From: Coriobacteriales bacterium
GTDB taxonomy: Bacteria; Actinomycetota; Coriobacteriia; Coriobacteriales; UBA8131
Length of the DNA stretch: 10,746 nucleotides
NCBI GenBank assembly: GCA_031272005.1
Contig: JAISUQ010000106.1
Span: 1 to 10,746, forward strand
Reading direction: 5' to 3'
Shown here: positions 4,808-10,746 of the stretch, one piece after another
How the letters are laid out: every line of letters begins with the position of its first letter
How positions within the stretch are numbered: position 1 is the stretch's first letter
The notes under the pieces: generated by a model
Told to the model about the DNA's origin: nothing
Seen by the model: the letters and a program-made list of their open reading frames with translations, nothing else
Databases searched by the model: none
Position numbers and translations under genes: made by a program

Positions 4808-5746
4808 CTACTTTGGCCGCAAATCCAGGAAGTCCAGCATGGCAATCTCGGCGTCGTTGTACTCATTGGCAAAGCCCGGCGAGGAGGGTATCGGCAGCAC
4901 CAAATCGCCGTTGCCCACGCCCTGCAGATACACCGGGGCCTGCACCTCGCCATAGCACCAGGCGCCCAGCAGCAGCGCCAGGGAGAAGACCAGCGAGCCC
5001 AGCAGCTTGAAGCTGCTCTGGCGCATGCCGCTGCCGATGACGTTGAGGCCCAGCACAATCAGCAGTATCGGCCATAGATGCATCAGCAGGCGCAGGAAGG
5101 TGTGGCCAGCGATGACGTCGATCATCCTGGCCTGGAGCACCAGCCCCAGGGTAATCAGCGTCACGCCGTGGCCGGCCCGCTCCAGCTTCCAGCCTTCGCG
5201 CCCGGGAGAGAAGAGGATGGCTACGCCGGCTATCACCAGTACCAGCGGCCAGAAGCGCCAGAAGGTGATATCCACAAACAGGCTGAGCAGGCCCATCAGC
5301 CCGATACCCACCAGCACGATGCCGAGGATGACACCTTTGCTCAAACCGCCGCGTTGCTCGGTCAGTCGACGCACGTCGCGATCAGCCCGGCGCTGGGCCC
5401 GGGCTTCGCTGCGGCTTGCAGTCATATCCGGCCGCACGGCATCAAAGGCCTGGGAGTTGCTGGCGGTATAACAGGCGCCCGGAGCGCTGGCACAGGCTGC
5501 CGCACCGCCGGCTGTGGGTGCAGCCGGCTTGACGTCCACATAATCCTGCTGCCCGGCAGGTTTTTTGGGAATCACAAAGATGGCGATGACATAGGCCAGC
5601 ACCGGTGTGCCCAGCCCCAGCAAAACCAGGGTCACAGCGATGATTCGCACTAATGTGGCGTCCATCTCAAAATACTCCGCCAGTCCGCCACAGACCCCGG
5701 CGATCATGGCATCGTCACTGCGGTAGAGTGATTTGCGGTAGGCCAT
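4808..5746 (-). CDS. PspC-domain protein with LiaF-like membrane region
   Basis: This 312-residue protein starts with a PspC domain (about 4-62, IAGVCGGLAEYFEM then a helix ending AYVIAIFVIPKKP). Next comes an Ala/Pro/Gly linker with a charged stretch (about 63-133, SRSEARAQRRADRDVRRL), then several hydrophobic helices (about 138-158, 163-180, 221-238, 247-263) like LiaF/DUF5668-type membrane modules, and a short acidic tail. It is probably a membrane sensor or modulator of envelope stress. ATG 5746 is chosen because the PspC domain begins there; an in-frame ATG at 5824 adds 26 unconserved residues, lacks a ribosome site, and lies about at the transcription start expected from the -10-like sequence at 5834-5839. 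The ribosome site at 5746 is weak (GAAAG). It is followed 21 bases later by a second PspC gene. Confidence 0.82.
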   Translation of the reverse strand: MAYRKSLYRSDDAMIAGVCGGLAEYFEMDATLVRIIAVTLVLLGLGTPVLAYVIAIFVIPKKPAGQQDYVDVKPAAPTAGGAAACASAPGACYTASNSQAFDAVRPDMTASRSEARAQRRADRDVRRLTEQRGGLSKGVILGIVLVGIGLMGLLSLFVDITFWRFWPLVLVIAGVAILFSPGREGWKLERAGHGVTLITLGLVLQARMIDVIAGHTFLRLLMHLWPILLIVLGLNVIGSGMRQSSFKLLGSLVFSLALLLGAWCYGEVQAPVYLQGVGNGDLVLPIPSSPGFANEYNDAEIAMLDFLDLRPK

Positions 5747-5833
5747 CCGTTTGCTTTCTAAAGGGACAGAGCGGTGAATGAGACAGGTGTTCAGGCGGTC
5801 AGCTACATAAAACGTCCGAGACATTGGTGTTTA

Positions 5834-5839
5834 TGTATA
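5834..5839 (-). promoter_or_regulatory. Possible -10 element (TATACA) for the PspC pair
   Basis: TATACA on the minus strand lies in the gap before the PspC genes. A TTGACA occurs at 5870-5875 but the spacing of 30 bases is too long for a normal pair, so the -35 is unclear and an alternative sigma factor cannot be excluded. Confidence 0.25.
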
Positions 5840-6008
5840 GTTACAGAAACCAGGCGCGCTGGATAGCCTTGTCAACGAGTTGTAAAAGAATGGGAAACTG
5901 GCGCTGGCTTGGCGTTTGGCCGCTGTGGGGTGAACGCGGGGACGGTTTGGCGGTGGGCGTGGCGGGGGGTATGACGCTGGGCGTAACGGTGGGGAGAGGG
6001 TTTTCCTG

Positions 6009-6890
6009 TCAGTCTTCTATGTACAGGCCGGCCTGCCAGGTGCCGGTGATTTCCTCACCGTTATCGAAGACGAGGGTGCCCGTGCCGTTGCGGTAGCCGG
6101 CGGTGAAGTCGCCGGAGTAGGACCAGACGGGGTTGGTGACCTCGCCATAACCATCGGCCAGGCCGTCCTTGAAGCTGCCGCTGTAGGTGGACCCGTCGGC
6201 GAAGGTCAGCGTGCCCTGGCCGTGGATGCGTCCGGCCAGAAAGTCACCTGCGTAGCTCCAGCCGTCAACTGAGGAGAAGGCGCCATAGCCATCCGGCAGC
6301 GAGTCCTTGAACTGGCCGCTGTAGCTGCCATCGGCTCCCTGATAGCTGCCCTGACCATTGAGACGGCCGTTGACGAACTCGCCGCTGAGCGTCCAGCCGT
6401 CAACAGCGGTGAACGTACCCTGGCCGCTGAAGCGATTACCCTTCAGCTCGCCCTCGTAGCTGGCGCCATCCATGAAACTGATGGTCACCGCGCCCACGTA
6501 TTCATCCTTGGAGGCCATGTAGCGCCCGGTGATGCTGTTGCCCTCGGCATCCAGCCAGCCCTCGCGGGGCTCGGCCCGCTCCAACGGCAGCAGGTCGAAG
6601 CTGAACAGCACGCTGAACAGCGTGAGAATGACAAATACCGTTGCCAGAGCCCGCTTCAGCACGTCTGGTCGCCTCCCCTGGCCATCGTGCGGGGTTTTCT
6701 CCGGTTGCTCAGGTTCTGGGTGCGCGGCGGGGGCGGGGGCGATTGAGGCGTCCGGGGCGGCGGCGGGAGGAATGCCGATCGTCGAGCGCGATTTCTCCGG
6801 ATTATCAGGTTCTTCAGGTTCTGGATGCGCGGCGAGGGTGGCGGGAGTGTTGCGCCGGTTGTCCATGGTCTGTCTGTCACGGCTGCTCAT
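6009..6890 (-). CDS. Membrane-anchored MORN-repeat protein
   Basis: This 293-residue protein has three parts. The first (about 1-77) is Pro/Glu/Ala-rich and contains a partly duplicated AAHPEPEEP / AAHPEPEQP block. The second is a single membrane helix (about 80-98), preceded by basic residues (GRRPDVLKR), so the C-terminus is predicted outside. The third (about 130-290) is a row of some six MORN-type repeats of roughly 22 residues, with GxYxGxFxxGxxxGxG spacing such as DGSYSGQFKDSLPDGYG and DGSTYSGSFKDGLADGYG. MORN repeats form beta-hairpin rods that bind partners or lipids. ATG 6890 begins one base after the acyltransferase stop (TGAAATG), so the two are cotranscribed and probably coupled. 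The neighbour suggests a role with the O-acylated wall or surface polymer, which is inference. No hairpin with T-run was seen in the 262-base gap to the next gene. Confidence 0.85.
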   Translation of the reverse strand: MSSRDRQTMDNRRNTPATLAAHPEPEEPDNPEKSRSTIGIPPAAAPDASIAPAPAAHPEPEQPEKTPHDGQGRRPDVLKRALATVFVILTLFSVLFSFDLLPLERAEPREGWLDAEGNSITGRYMASKDEYVGAVTISFMDGASYEGELKGNRFSGQGTFTAVDGWTLSGEFVNGRLNGQGSYQGADGSYSGQFKDSLPDGYGAFSSVDGWSYAGDFLAGRIHGQGTLTFADGSTYSGSFKDGLADGYGEVTNPVWSYSGDFTAGYRNGTGTLVFDNGEEITGTWQAGLYIED

Positions 6891-6891
6891 T

Positions 6892-9069
6892 TCAGCTCGT
6901 CGGTTTCAGTGAGGCGCTGAAGATGGCGTCTGTTACGGTGTCGGCGTAGATCTGACGGCCCTCGTCGGACCAGGCATGATAGCCATCCGGGGCCAGCAGA
7001 TCCTCATGGCCGGAGATGGCTTTATCCCAATCAGCGACCGTCACCCAGGGGTATTGCTGGGGCAGGGTACGGATGTAGTCGTTGAGGTAACTCATCTCCG
7101 GCACGCCGTGGGAGGTGACGAGGATCACACGGTGCCCGGGCTCAATGCCGGCCAGGATGTTGTCCAGGCCGGTGGCGGCGTCGGGAATGATGTTGGTAGC
7201 CAGGGCGATGACCACGTACTCACCGAGGTTGCCGCTGGCCTGCATCTCGGCGATCAAGGCACCGCCGCTGTAGACGTTGCGGCTGACCTCGGCATCGATA
7301 TAGGCTCCGGTCTCGGCCTGCAGCTGCTCGGCGGCGCCGAGGGTCACCGAGTCACCGATGATGGTCACCGGGTTGACGTCGCCGTGGCTCTCCAGCATCC
7401 GCTCCTGCATGTCGACCAGGGCCTCGGCGCGCTGCTCCTCGCTGGCATAGCCGCCCTCCATGGCGTCACGCAGGGAGGGCTTGTAGGGCAGGTCGCCTTC
7501 GCTGCCCAGGCCGACAACGACGTTGGCGCTGTTCTCCGCCAGCTTGCCCTGGGCCGACTCGGCGCGGGCCAGGTCCAGGCGTTGGGCCTGGCGCTCGTAG
7601 TCGACCTGCATCGAGGTCTTGGCCGGCGATGCATATATGGAGAGGGACGATGCGCCCAGCAGCACCAGGGCGATGAACCCGGCGCCCAACGCCCGGGCCG
7701 GGGTGTACTCGTTGCCATAGCGACGGGTGGGAGTGGCACGCCTGACGATGCTCGGACGCTTGGATCTGGCGGGTTTGCTGGCGAACTCGGCGGTACGCTC
7801 GGCGGGTTTGGCGAGGGGGGCGGGGTGACAGGGGGGACGGTTCTCTTTGTCATTGTCAGCTGTCGCCACTGCACTGTGTTTGCGGAAGGGCTGTTCCACG
7901 AAGCGGAAGGAGATATGCGCCAAAGCCAGCGTCAGGGCCAGGGCCAGCAGTTTGAACAACACCGCCACCAGCACGTTGAGCGCGGTGCCCTGGAGCGGTG
8001 CCAGCTGCTCGGCCAAAGCCTGAGCGATGATCACCAGCGGCCAGTGGAACAGATAGATGCTGTAGGAGCGATCGGCCAGATACTTCGGCAGCCAGGGCTC
8101 CGGGCGGGCCTGCAGCTGCTGTTGAGCACTGCGGCCCAACAACAACACGCCGGCGCTGGCCAGAGCGGTGAGCAGGATGCCGAAGTGGTAGACGCGCGAG
8201 TCCTGATAGGGCAGCAGCAGCGCCAACACCACCACGCCCAGCAGCAACGCAGCCACCAGTAACAGGCTGACGCGCGCCGGGATTCTCTGTGCCAAACGCA
8301 CCAGGCGGGTCGGTTTGAAGCCGGCCACTGCTCCCAAAGCTGAGCCGATCAGCAGCGGGTAGCCATGCGAGAGGGTGTCGAAGTAGGCCCTTGAGGGGTC
8401 GAGGGTGGTGGTGGTGGTGAGTGTCTCCAACTCGCCGACCACCAGATACTGCATGAAACCCCAGGAGGCCAGGGCCAGCACGCCGGCTATTGCCGCCATG
8501 GACGTTGCCACCAGGCCGTGCTTGGGCTTTTGGCCCAGCCGCGACATCTGCCAGACCAGCACAAACAGCGCCCAGCCCCAGAACAGGTAATATTGCATCT
8601 CCACGGCCAGGGTCCAGGTGTGCACAAACAGCTGGGGCAACAGGGCGTTGGCGTAGGAGCCGCCGGTGGCAATCTCGTAGTAGTTGGACACCCAACCCAG
8701 GGCTGCTGCGACCTGCTGGAGGATGCCGGCGCGAAAATCGGGCGAAATCAGCATGGCCAGCGGCAGGGTGCATATCAGCATGAAGGCCATCGCCGGCAGC
8801 AGGCGGCGGACGCGCCGCTCGTAGAAGGCCAGCAGGCGCACCCTGTTGTTTTGCTCGTATTCGCGCAGCAGCAGCGAGGTGATCAGATAGCCGGAGAAGA
8901 CGAAGAAGACGTCCACGCCGATGAAGCCACCGGGCAGCCAGGTGGGGAAGAAGTGATAGAGCAGCACCAGCACCAGGCCAAAGGCCCGCAGCAGCGACAG
9001 CCAGGCGTAAGAACTTATCCCGTCAGCTGGCTCAGGATTGCGGCTTGGAGTCAGGGTCGTCTGGTTCAT
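6892..9069 (-). CDS. Membrane O-acyltransferase (acyltransferase-3) fused to SGNH domain, OatA-like
   Basis: This 725-residue protein probably moves acyl groups, most likely acetyl, across the membrane onto an extracellular sugar polymer such as peptidoglycan. The acyltransferase-3 part (about 20-400) has about ten membrane helices and the R-x10-H motif in LLRAFGLVLVLLYHFF, then GVDVFFVFSGYLI, ERRVRRLLPA and RSYSIYLFHWPLV. A basic Pro-rich linker follows, then one more helix (ALGAGFIALVLLGASSLSIYA), and an outside SGNH domain with IIGDSVTLGA (Ser574), LATN (Asn626) and DGYH (Asp695, His698). Size and order match OatA-like proteins. ATG 9069 overlaps the CBS-domain gene by 38 bases; there is only a weak GAG upstream, so coupled translation is likely. 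An in-frame extension to 9219 would lie entirely inside that gene and is unlikely. The MORN gene follows one base after the stop. The acceptor polymer is unknown. Confidence 0.9.
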   Translation of the reverse strand: MNQTTLTPSRNPEPADGISSYAWLSLLRAFGLVLVLLYHFFPTWLPGGFIGVDVFFVFSGYLITSLLLREYEQNNRVRLLAFYERRVRRLLPAMAFMLICTLPLAMLISPDFRAGILQQVAAALGWVSNYYEIATGGSYANALLPQLFVHTWTLAVEMQYYLFWGWALFVLVWQMSRLGQKPKHGLVATSMAAIAGVLALASWGFMQYLVVGELETLTTTTTLDPSRAYFDTLSHGYPLLIGSALGAVAGFKPTRLVRLAQRIPARVSLLLVAALLLGVVVLALLLPYQDSRVYHFGILLTALASAGVLLLGRSAQQQLQARPEPWLPKYLADRSYSIYLFHWPLVIIAQALAEQLAPLQGTALNVLVAVLFKLLALALTLALAHISFRFVEQPFRKHSAVATADNDKENRPPCHPAPLAKPAERTAEFASKPARSKRPSIVRRATPTRRYGNEYTPARALGAGFIALVLLGASSLSIYASPAKTSMQVDYERQAQRLDLARAESAQGKLAENSANVVVGLGSEGDLPYKPSLRDAMEGGYASEEQRAEALVDMQERMLESHGDVNPVTIIGDSVTLGAAEQLQAETGAYIDAEVSRNVYSGGALIAEMQASGNLGEYVVIALATNIIPDAATGLDNILAGIEPGHRVILVTSHGVPEMSYLNDYIRTLPQQYPWVTVADWDKAISGHEDLLAPDGYHAWSDEGRQIYADTVTDAIFSASLKPTS

Positions 9070-10360
9070 CGGACTCGGGCAACCTGGTGACACGCAACAT
9101 GGAGATGCGATTGCGACGCATCGACTGGACCTTGAAGGTATAGCCGTCAATGTCGAAGCTGTCGCCGACACTGGGCACGCTGTCGATGGTATCCAGCAGC
9201 CAGCCGGCGATGGTCTCATAGTCCTCGGCGTCTTCCACGGGGAATCCGAAGGCTTCGGCGTCGTCGGTGGGCAGGCGGCCGTCGATAAGCCATTGGTCCT
9301 CGGAGAGCTGGGTCAGGTATTTGTTGTCCGGGTCGTATTCGTCGGAGATGTCGCCGACTATCTCCTCCACGATGTCTTCTACGGTGATGATGCCGGCGGT
9401 GCCGCCGTACTCGTCGACGACGATGGCAATCTGTTGGTGCGAGGTCTGCAATTCGCCGAGCAGGGGCAGGATGTCCTTGGTCTCGGGCACGAAGACCGGG
9501 TCGCGCATGTAGTCGGTGACCGGGTCGGCCTCGCGGTCGTCGATCAGGGGCACCAGCAGGTCCTTGATCATCGCCACGCCGACGATGCGATCCGGTACCT
9601 CGTGAAAGACCGGCAGACGGGAGTAGCCGGTGCCGCGCATCCGGTCCACAGTCTGTTTGACGGAGGCGTCGTCCTCAATGGAGATCATATCGACCCGGGG
9701 GGTCATCACTTCGCGGGCTACGGTGTCGCCAAGGTCGAAGATCTCGTGGATCATCCGCTTCTCTTCGTCCAGAAGGCTATCTTGCTCGCTTACTAGATAC
9801 TTGATCTCATCCTCGCTGACCTCCTGGCGATCGTCGGCACTCTTGATGCCGAGCAGCCTGGCCACTCCGTTGGTGGAGGCCGACAACAGCGTAACCAGCG
9901 GTTTGGCCGCCTTCTCAAAGAAGGCGATGACGCCGGAGACGTTGGCGGCGGTCTTCTCCGGATTGGAAAGCGCGATGCGCTTGGGCACCAGCTCGCCGAC
10001 AATCAGCGAGACGTAGGAGATAATCAGCGTAATCACAATCAGTGCCAGCGGCGCGGCAATGGCGCTGAGCCAGTTGATATCGAAGCCCTTCAGCCAGTTG
10101 GCAATGGGTTCGGAGAAGCTGGTGGCCGCCACCGCCGAGGAGCCCATGGTCACCAGAGTGATGGCAACCTGGATGGTGGCCAGCAGTCGGTCGGAATCGG
10201 CTGCGAGCTGCACGGCCTTCTCCGCCTTCTTGGAGCCTTCCTCAATCTGCTGCTGGAGCACGGCACGACGCGCGTTAATCAGCGCCATCTCGGACATCGA
10301 GAAGTAGCCGTTGATCACAATCAGTAATATGGTTACAGCAACGCTGAATAACAGGCTCAT
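9032..10360 (-). CDS. CNNM/CorC-type membrane protein with CBS pair (hemolysin C family)
   Basis: This 442-residue inner-membrane protein belongs to the family linked to magnesium or cobalt efflux and often named HlyC/CorC. Residues about 1-190 form the CNNM (DUF21) membrane domain, with NGYFSMSEMALINARR near the start and VGELVPKRIAL at 121-131. A CBS pair follows (about 205-335), with REVMTPRVDM and VVDEYGGTAGIITVEDIVEEIVGDI-type sequence. The CorC_HlyC domain (about 352-425) has LIDGRLPTDD and DYETIAGWLLD. The tail is acidic (ESDEPDDPDSKP). Length and domain order are complete. ATG 10360 begins the first membrane helix; the nearest purine-rich site (AGGGG) is rather far upstream. A TG-extended TATAAT lies about 36 bases before it. 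The gene heads an operon with the acyltransferase and MORN genes. It likely exports divalent cations or senses nucleotides through its CBS domains. Confidence 0.92.
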   Translation of the reverse strand: MSLLFSVAVTILLIVINGYFSMSEMALINARRAVLQQQIEEGSKKAEKAVQLAADSDRLLATIQVAITLVTMGSSAVAATSFSEPIANWLKGFDINWLSAIAAPLALIVITLIISYVSLIVGELVPKRIALSNPEKTAANVSGVIAFFEKAAKPLVTLLSASTNGVARLLGIKSADDRQEVSEDEIKYLVSEQDSLLDEEKRMIHEIFDLGDTVAREVMTPRVDMISIEDDASVKQTVDRMRGTGYSRLPVFHEVPDRIVGVAMIKDLLVPLIDDREADPVTDYMRDPVFVPETKDILPLLGELQTSHQQIAIVVDEYGGTAGIITVEDIVEEIVGDISDEYDPDNKYLTQLSEDQWLIDGRLPTDDAEAFGFPVEDAEDYETIAGWLLDTIDSVPSVGDSFDIDGYTFKVQSMRRNRISMLRVTRLPESDEPDDPDSKPQS

Positions 10361-10395
10361 GGCAGTTTGGTCAATCCCCTTGGCTCGTTAGGAGA

Positions 10396-10404
10396 ATTAT
10401 AACA
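10396..10404 (-). promoter_or_regulatory. Extended -10 promoter (TGTTATAAT) for the transporter operon
   Basis: The minus strand reads TG-T-TATAAT, a perfect consensus -10 (10396-10401) with the TG extension. The region 17 bases upstream has no TTGACA-like hexamer, as expected for an extended -10 promoter. Transcription would begin near 10389, leaving a leader of about 30 bases before ATG 10360. Confidence 0.65.
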
Positions 10405-10447
10405 GGAAACCGCCCCACCCACGGGAGCGCGTTTCGAGAGCTGCTTT

Positions 10448-10473
10448 TCGGGGGCGCACTTCGGGGGCGCACT
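10448..10473. repeat. Exact 13-base tandem duplication (TCGGGGGCGCACT x2)
   Basis: Two identical 13-base units lie side by side just upstream of the transporter promoter. This looks like replication slippage and could also present two binding sites about 50 bases before the -10. Confidence 0.7.
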
Positions 10474-10506
10474 TTTCATAGCTGCACGCTCGTACGTGCG
10501 GGCAAG

Positions 10507-10548
10507 CGGCGCGATATCCGTTATGCATCAGCCTTGTTGTTCGCGCCG
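10507..10548. repeat. 8-base inverted repeat downstream of the partial gene
   Basis: CGGCGCGA (10507-10514) and TCGCGCCG (10541-10548) are perfect complements around a 26-base centre. The structure lies 3 bases past the stop of the partial gene and so may form the 3' hairpin of its mRNA, but it lacks a T-run and the loop is large. Confidence 0.4.
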
Positions 10549-10551
10549 AGA

Positions 10552-10746
10552 TTATGAAATCCAAACGAGCTCAGAGCTTTGGACGGTCCAGGCGCCGTCT
10601 TCGATGGCGAGGGTGTACAGGTCTCCGCGGCCGGCCAGTCCTCCGGCTGTAACGCCTCCGCGGACAGTGATTTGATTGTCCTCGATAAACTCCAGCGGGC
10701 CTACGCTGACGAACAGGCCACCGTCCCAATACCAATCGAAATCCTC
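10552..10746 (-). CDS. C-terminal 64 residues of an unrecognised protein (5' end outside window)
   Basis: The frame is open from the window edge to a TAA at 10552-10554. The visible part has aromatic and acidic residues (EDFDWYWDGGLFVSVGPLEF), then a Gly-rich stretch, and ends DLYTLAIEDGAWTVQSSELVWIS. The alternating pattern suggests beta strands and the codons look native (G/C in third positions). I do not recognise the family. It is probably a separate unit from the transporter operon, since about 190 bases and a promoter lie between. Confidence 0.65.
   Translation of the reverse strand, partial: EDFDWYWDGGLFVSVGPLEFIEDNQITVRGGVTAGGLAGRGDLYTLAIEDGAWTVQSSELVWIS

Noticed and set aside
6976..8262. 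428-codon plus-strand ORF
   Set aside because: It lies antisense to the acyltransferase, whose minus-strand frame has all its motifs. The plus-strand product is a Gly/Gln/His-rich shadow.
9070..9219. N-terminal extension of the acyltransferase to 9219
   Set aside because: It lies wholly within the transporter gene and the added 50 residues are a Ser/Pro/Cys-rich shadow; ATG 9069 directly precedes the conserved domain.
9038..9796. 252-codon plus-strand ORF
   Set aside because: It is antisense to the conserved CBS and CorC domains and has no recognisable features.

Overview
The window looks like chromosome of a GC-rich Gram-positive bacterium. The evidence is an Apf-type secreted lysozyme-fold protein, two PspC-domain membrane proteins of the LiaF/PspC kind, an OatA-like membrane acyltransferase with an SGNH domain, and short intergenic spaces with AGGAG-type ribosome sites. 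The mix, together with a stub resembling a corrinoid protein, best fits Actinomycetota and perhaps class Coriobacteriia; that placement is inference. Every supported gene lies on the minus strand, so transcription runs from high to low coordinates. No tRNA, rRNA, CRISPR array, transposase or integrase was seen.

Layout in order of transcription. (1) 10746-10552: C-terminal end of an unrecognised protein. (2) 10404-6009: an apparent three-gene operon behind a TG-extended TATAAT -10 element. It encodes a CNNM/CorC-type CBS-domain transporter, a 725-residue acyltransferase fused to an SGNH esterase domain (38-base overlap with the gene before), and a membrane-anchored MORN-repeat protein starting one base after the acyltransferase stop. 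(3) 5746-4358: two PspC-domain membrane proteins 21 bases apart. (4) 4357-3814: a more AT-rich gap with a 24-codon ORF that has a strong ribosome site and looks like the severed N-terminus of a methyltransferase corrinoid protein. It is flanked by a palindrome upstream and a hairpin downstream. (5) 3777-90: an Apf-like secreted wall hydrolase, then (TGATG overlap) a free-standing protein resembling the N-terminal domain of cyanophycin synthetase, then a fold-type I PLP aminotransferase, then a D-Ala-D-Ala ligase-type ATP-grasp enzyme. (6) 89-1: low-complexity GC-rich DNA running off the edge.

How the genes may work together: most products concern the cell envelope (wall cleavage, wall O-acylation, stress sensing, D-Ala-D-Ala or a related dipeptide). 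The most interesting segment is 3777-90. A cyanophycin-synthetase N-domain homologue that keeps an HxxEH motif but has no ligase domains sits beside an aminotransferase and an ATP-grasp ligase. That ligase has Leu where the family has the ATP-binding Lys of the 'KP' motif, and has lost the usual omega-loop Tyr. This could be a small pathway that makes or trims an unusual amino-acid conjugate, or simply a diverged peptidoglycan precursor cluster.
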